This document shows, in pieces, positions 6,745-8,679 of a stretch of 8,679 nt of DNA. The first letter of the stretch is position 1. Each line of letters begins with the position of its first letter. Made by a program: the position numbers and the translations under genes. Where the stretch lies: contig DBYJ01000027.1 of NCBI GenBank assembly GCA_002309805.1, forward strand, positions 58,679-67,357, read 5' to 3'. Under the pieces are notes generated by a model. It was not told the origin of the DNA, searched no databases, and saw nothing but the letters and a program-made list of their open reading frames with translations. Origin of the DNA: Bacteroidales bacterium UBA1189. Lineage in GTDB: Bacteria > Bacteroidota > Bacteroidia > Bacteroidales > Bacteroidaceae.

Positions 6745-6752
6745 TAACTTTG
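6745..6752 (+). promoter_or_regulatory. -7 promoter element of the large secreted-protein gene
   Basis: TAACTTTG matches TAnnTTTG exactly. The -33 region near 6722-6725 is TTTT, not TTG. The likely start is near 6758-6760, giving a leader of about 55 nt to the ATG at 6815. The surrounding 6690-6745 is very AT-rich. Confidence 0.6.
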
Positions 6753-6814
6753 TGCGTCTTTTCTTGCAAAAGTACCCGTTAATATTGATAAAAAACCAAA
6801 AACAAATAGCCCTT

Positions 6815-8679
6815 ATGAAGACTTGTCGATTTGTTTTCCTGTTTATTATAATGGGTATTATGGCTTTGATAAGCCATGCCGCCGATGTTAAAACTATTGT
6901 TAATGCCCAGGTTAGTGTGTATGGCCAAAACCTTTCGCCACGATATGAGTCCGTAGTGTACAGAAATTTGAAGGTCGTGGCTTATGTGGATGGCAAGGAG
7001 TGCGGCCGTCAAGAGGAATGTACTGTTTTCTATACTCCCAAACAGACGCGAATAATCTATTTTCCTATTTCAGTAGTCACAAGTGAAGCGAATATTGGCA
7101 AGACTATCGAAATGCACCTTATCGTTACAGCGCCTGATGATGGAAGTAATGATAATGGGATTTGGTATGATTCGGAATTTGCTAAAACATGTGATGGTGA
7201 ATATATCATACAAGATGTAGTGCTTCCATCTGGAGTAAGCGGACTTACTGTCAAGAATGGCGCTTATGGCTCAGTTGAGGATGAAAGTATGTCGTTCGTT
7301 ACATTGGACTTTGTGCCTTCCTATCCTTCTTTTCCTGAAAAAATCTCTATCAATGTGGATGAGGAAAAGGATTTGTTGCCGCTTATTTATTATTCTCCTG
7401 ACAATGGAGACGCATCGTTCAATGATAAGGTTTCCATTCCTTTTAATCCGACTATTGAATGGGATTTCGGTAATAGTGCTGAATACATCAATGTAGAAAA
7501 AAATGTGCTTAAGGGTATAGCCGAGACTGACATGTGGGAAGCCTATTTGGGTGGAAGATATATCAATTTCCCTTCTTTTTCTATTTGGACAAGTGTCAAA
7601 GTGATAGACCCTACTGTCTGTAAGGTCTACGCAAGTTTGTTTGTGGACGGGGAAGAATTGGAATCTTATGATGAATATAGCCAATATGGTTTGTCGGCTT
7701 ATGTGAAAGGACAACGTGTTGCTGGCCCTGTGGCTTGTCAAGCTATTTCTCCTGCAGGTGGGCCAGGTTTCTTGTTGAAATTGAAGAACGCTCCCAAAGG
7801 AAACATAGAATTCCGCGTTTCCAAGCGGACACCTGCACAAGTAGGGGGTATAAATGAAGACACCTACTCTGCTTCGGAATATATCATTCAGAGCGCAAAG
7901 TTGATAGAAGAAACTATAGTAACGACATTTCCGTTCAAGGAAGGTACCTCCTACGGCTCAATAGACAATACAGTCAAAGTAGAGTTGGTTATTCCTACTC
8001 AGGTAGAGGTGTCACCTACGGAAATAACAGCTGAAGTAGGACAGTCAATATCGTTTGCTAATACGTTTACGGTTTCTTTCTTTTCTTCCGATGGCTCACC
8101 CGCTTCTATCCCTTCTTCGTATGAAACGACGTGGAATGTGGGTAATTATGTGGATTTCTTCTCAACAGAAGGTGATCTGTTAACAGTCAATAAGTATGTG
8201 GAAAAAGCTCTTTATGTGGGTGCTCGTATTCAGAATGAAGATTTGAACCTCAATGCGGAAGCCTATCGAATTAAGATAAACGTTATTTATCCATTGAACA
8301 GTATCTCCTTTGAGAAACCCGAGCAGATTGTATGGGCAGGTGAAACAGTTGATGTTTCCTATTTGGTGACGCCTGCAGAAGCGGCATCTTATTATGAAAT
8401 ACGTTTGGAGTATGATCAAAGCGTGTTTTCACGGGGTACTATTGCGAATATTTTGAAAGTAAGTGAGAAAGCAGAGGTTGGTACTTATGCAATAAAGGCT
8501 TTGGCTTATGATAGGGATGGCAAGGCTCTTGGTGTAGAGGCCGAGTTGAAGGTTGAGGTCAGGCGTCATGTGGAGAGTTTTTCTTTGACGTCCTCTTCCC
8601 TGACGATGGACAAGGGCTCGACGCGCCAGCTTGACGGTCTGGTGAAGGAGGTGCTTCCCTCGGATGCGTCGGACAAGCG
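6815..8679 (+). CDS. Large secreted protein with duplicated module and Ig-like (BIG_2-like) domains (3' end outside window)
   Basis: The plus strand is open from the ATG at 6815 to the right edge (621 codons plus 2 bases). The N-terminus MKTCRFVFLFIIMGIMALISHA is a signal peptide, with cleavage after A22 or A23. Residues 31-220 and 273-444 look like two diverged copies of one module. The landmarks are AYVDGKECG (56-64) and AYVKGQRVAG (295-304); EYIIQ (129-133 and 355-359); AYGSVED (150-156) and SYGSIDN (379-385); and EWDFGN (215-220) and TWNVGN (439-444). Ig-like strands with VTPAEA follow (about 495-583). From residue 587, FSLTSSSLTMDKGSTRQL and then VLPSDAS fit the start of a bacterial Ig (BIG_2-like) domain. 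The protein is probably exported to the surface or medium; no enzyme motif is visible. The C-terminus, which might carry a type IX sorting domain or more repeats, is not in the window. Base composition is low-GC until about 8580, then rises sharply. Confidence 0.85.
   Translation, partial: MKTCRFVFLFIIMGIMALISHAADVKTIVNAQVSVYGQNLSPRYESVVYRNLKVVAYVDGKECGRQEECTVFYTPKQTRIIYFPISVVTSEANIGKTIEMHLIVTAPDDGSNDNGIWYDSEFAKTCDGEYIIQDVVLPSGVSGLTVKNGAYGSVEDESMSFVTLDFVPSYPSFPEKISINVDEEKDLLPLIYYSPDNGDASFNDKVSIPFNPTIEWDFGNSAEYINVEKNVLKGIAETDMWEAYLGGRYINFPSFSIWTSVKVIDPTVCKVYASLFVDGEELESYDEYSQYGLSAYVKGQRVAGPVACQAISPAGGPGFLLKLKNAPKGNIEFRVSKRTPAQVGGINEDTYSASEYIIQSAKLIEETIVTTFPFKEGTSYGSIDNTVKVELVIPTQVEVSPTEITAEVGQSISFANTFTVSFFSSDGSPASIPSSYETTWNVGNYVDFFSTEGDLLTVNKYVEKALYVGARIQNEDLNLNAEAYRIKINVIYPLNSISFEKPEQIVWAGETVDVSYLVTPAEAASYYEIRLEYDQSVFSRGTIANILKVSEKAEVGTYAIKALAYDRDGKALGVEAELKVEVRRHVESFSLTSSSLTMDKGSTRQLDGLVKEVLPSDASDK

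Noticed and set aside
6480..6782. Plus-strand open frame of 100 codons starting within tRNA-Leu
   Set aside because: It begins inside the tRNA and runs antisense through the AraC-like remnant into AT-rich spacer; its hydrophobic look comes from T-rich codons.
7271..7840. 189-codon minus-strand open frame
   Set aside because: Antisense to the signal-peptide-bearing secreted-protein frame, which stays open for 621 codons and shows internal duplication at protein level.

Overview
The window looks like chromosomal DNA from a member of the Bacteroidales, probably Prevotellaceae. Evidence: several promoters fit the Bacteroidetes pattern (TAnnTTTG near -7, TTG near -33) and Shine-Dalgarno sequences are absent. 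The glycyl-tRNA synthetase, topoisomerase subunit A and DUF3316-type protein also resemble Bacteroidetes homologues as I remember them. Genus is an inference; no database was searched.

Layout. (1) 1-803, minus: N-terminal 267 residues of a single-chain glycyl-tRNA synthetase, running off the left edge. (2) 804-891: a compact divergent promoter region. (3) 892-5511, plus: a probable three-gene operon of topoisomerase IV subunit A (parC), a secreted DUF3316-type protein 11 bp downstream, and an S41-family lipoprotein peptidase whose start overlaps the DUF3316 gene. (4) 5512-5689: a convergent intergenic region with four degenerate 22-bp tandem units and a 14-bp inverted repeat. (5) 5690-6280, minus: an iron-type or cambialistic superoxide dismutase with its own promoter. 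(6) 6437-6518, plus: tRNA-Leu(UAG) with a well-matched promoter. (7) 6519-6814: AT-rich DNA holding a 37-codon minus-strand remnant that resembles the C-terminal helix-turn-helix of an AraC regulator, then a promoter. (8) 6815 to the right edge, plus: the first 621 codons of a large secreted protein with two diverged copies of one module followed by Ig-like (BIG_2-like) sequence.

Regions 1-6 are mostly housekeeping functions: translation, chromosome decatenation, oxidative-stress defence and envelope proteins. The accessory-looking part lies to the right of the tRNA: a broken regulator fragment, low-GC DNA and a repetitive surface protein whose last 100 bp switch to about 61% GC. I see no CRISPR array, insertion sequence or recognisable defence system. 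The least-explained items are the duplicated module in the right-hand protein, the 22-bp intergenic repeat, and the sliding-clamp-like C-terminal motif on ParC.
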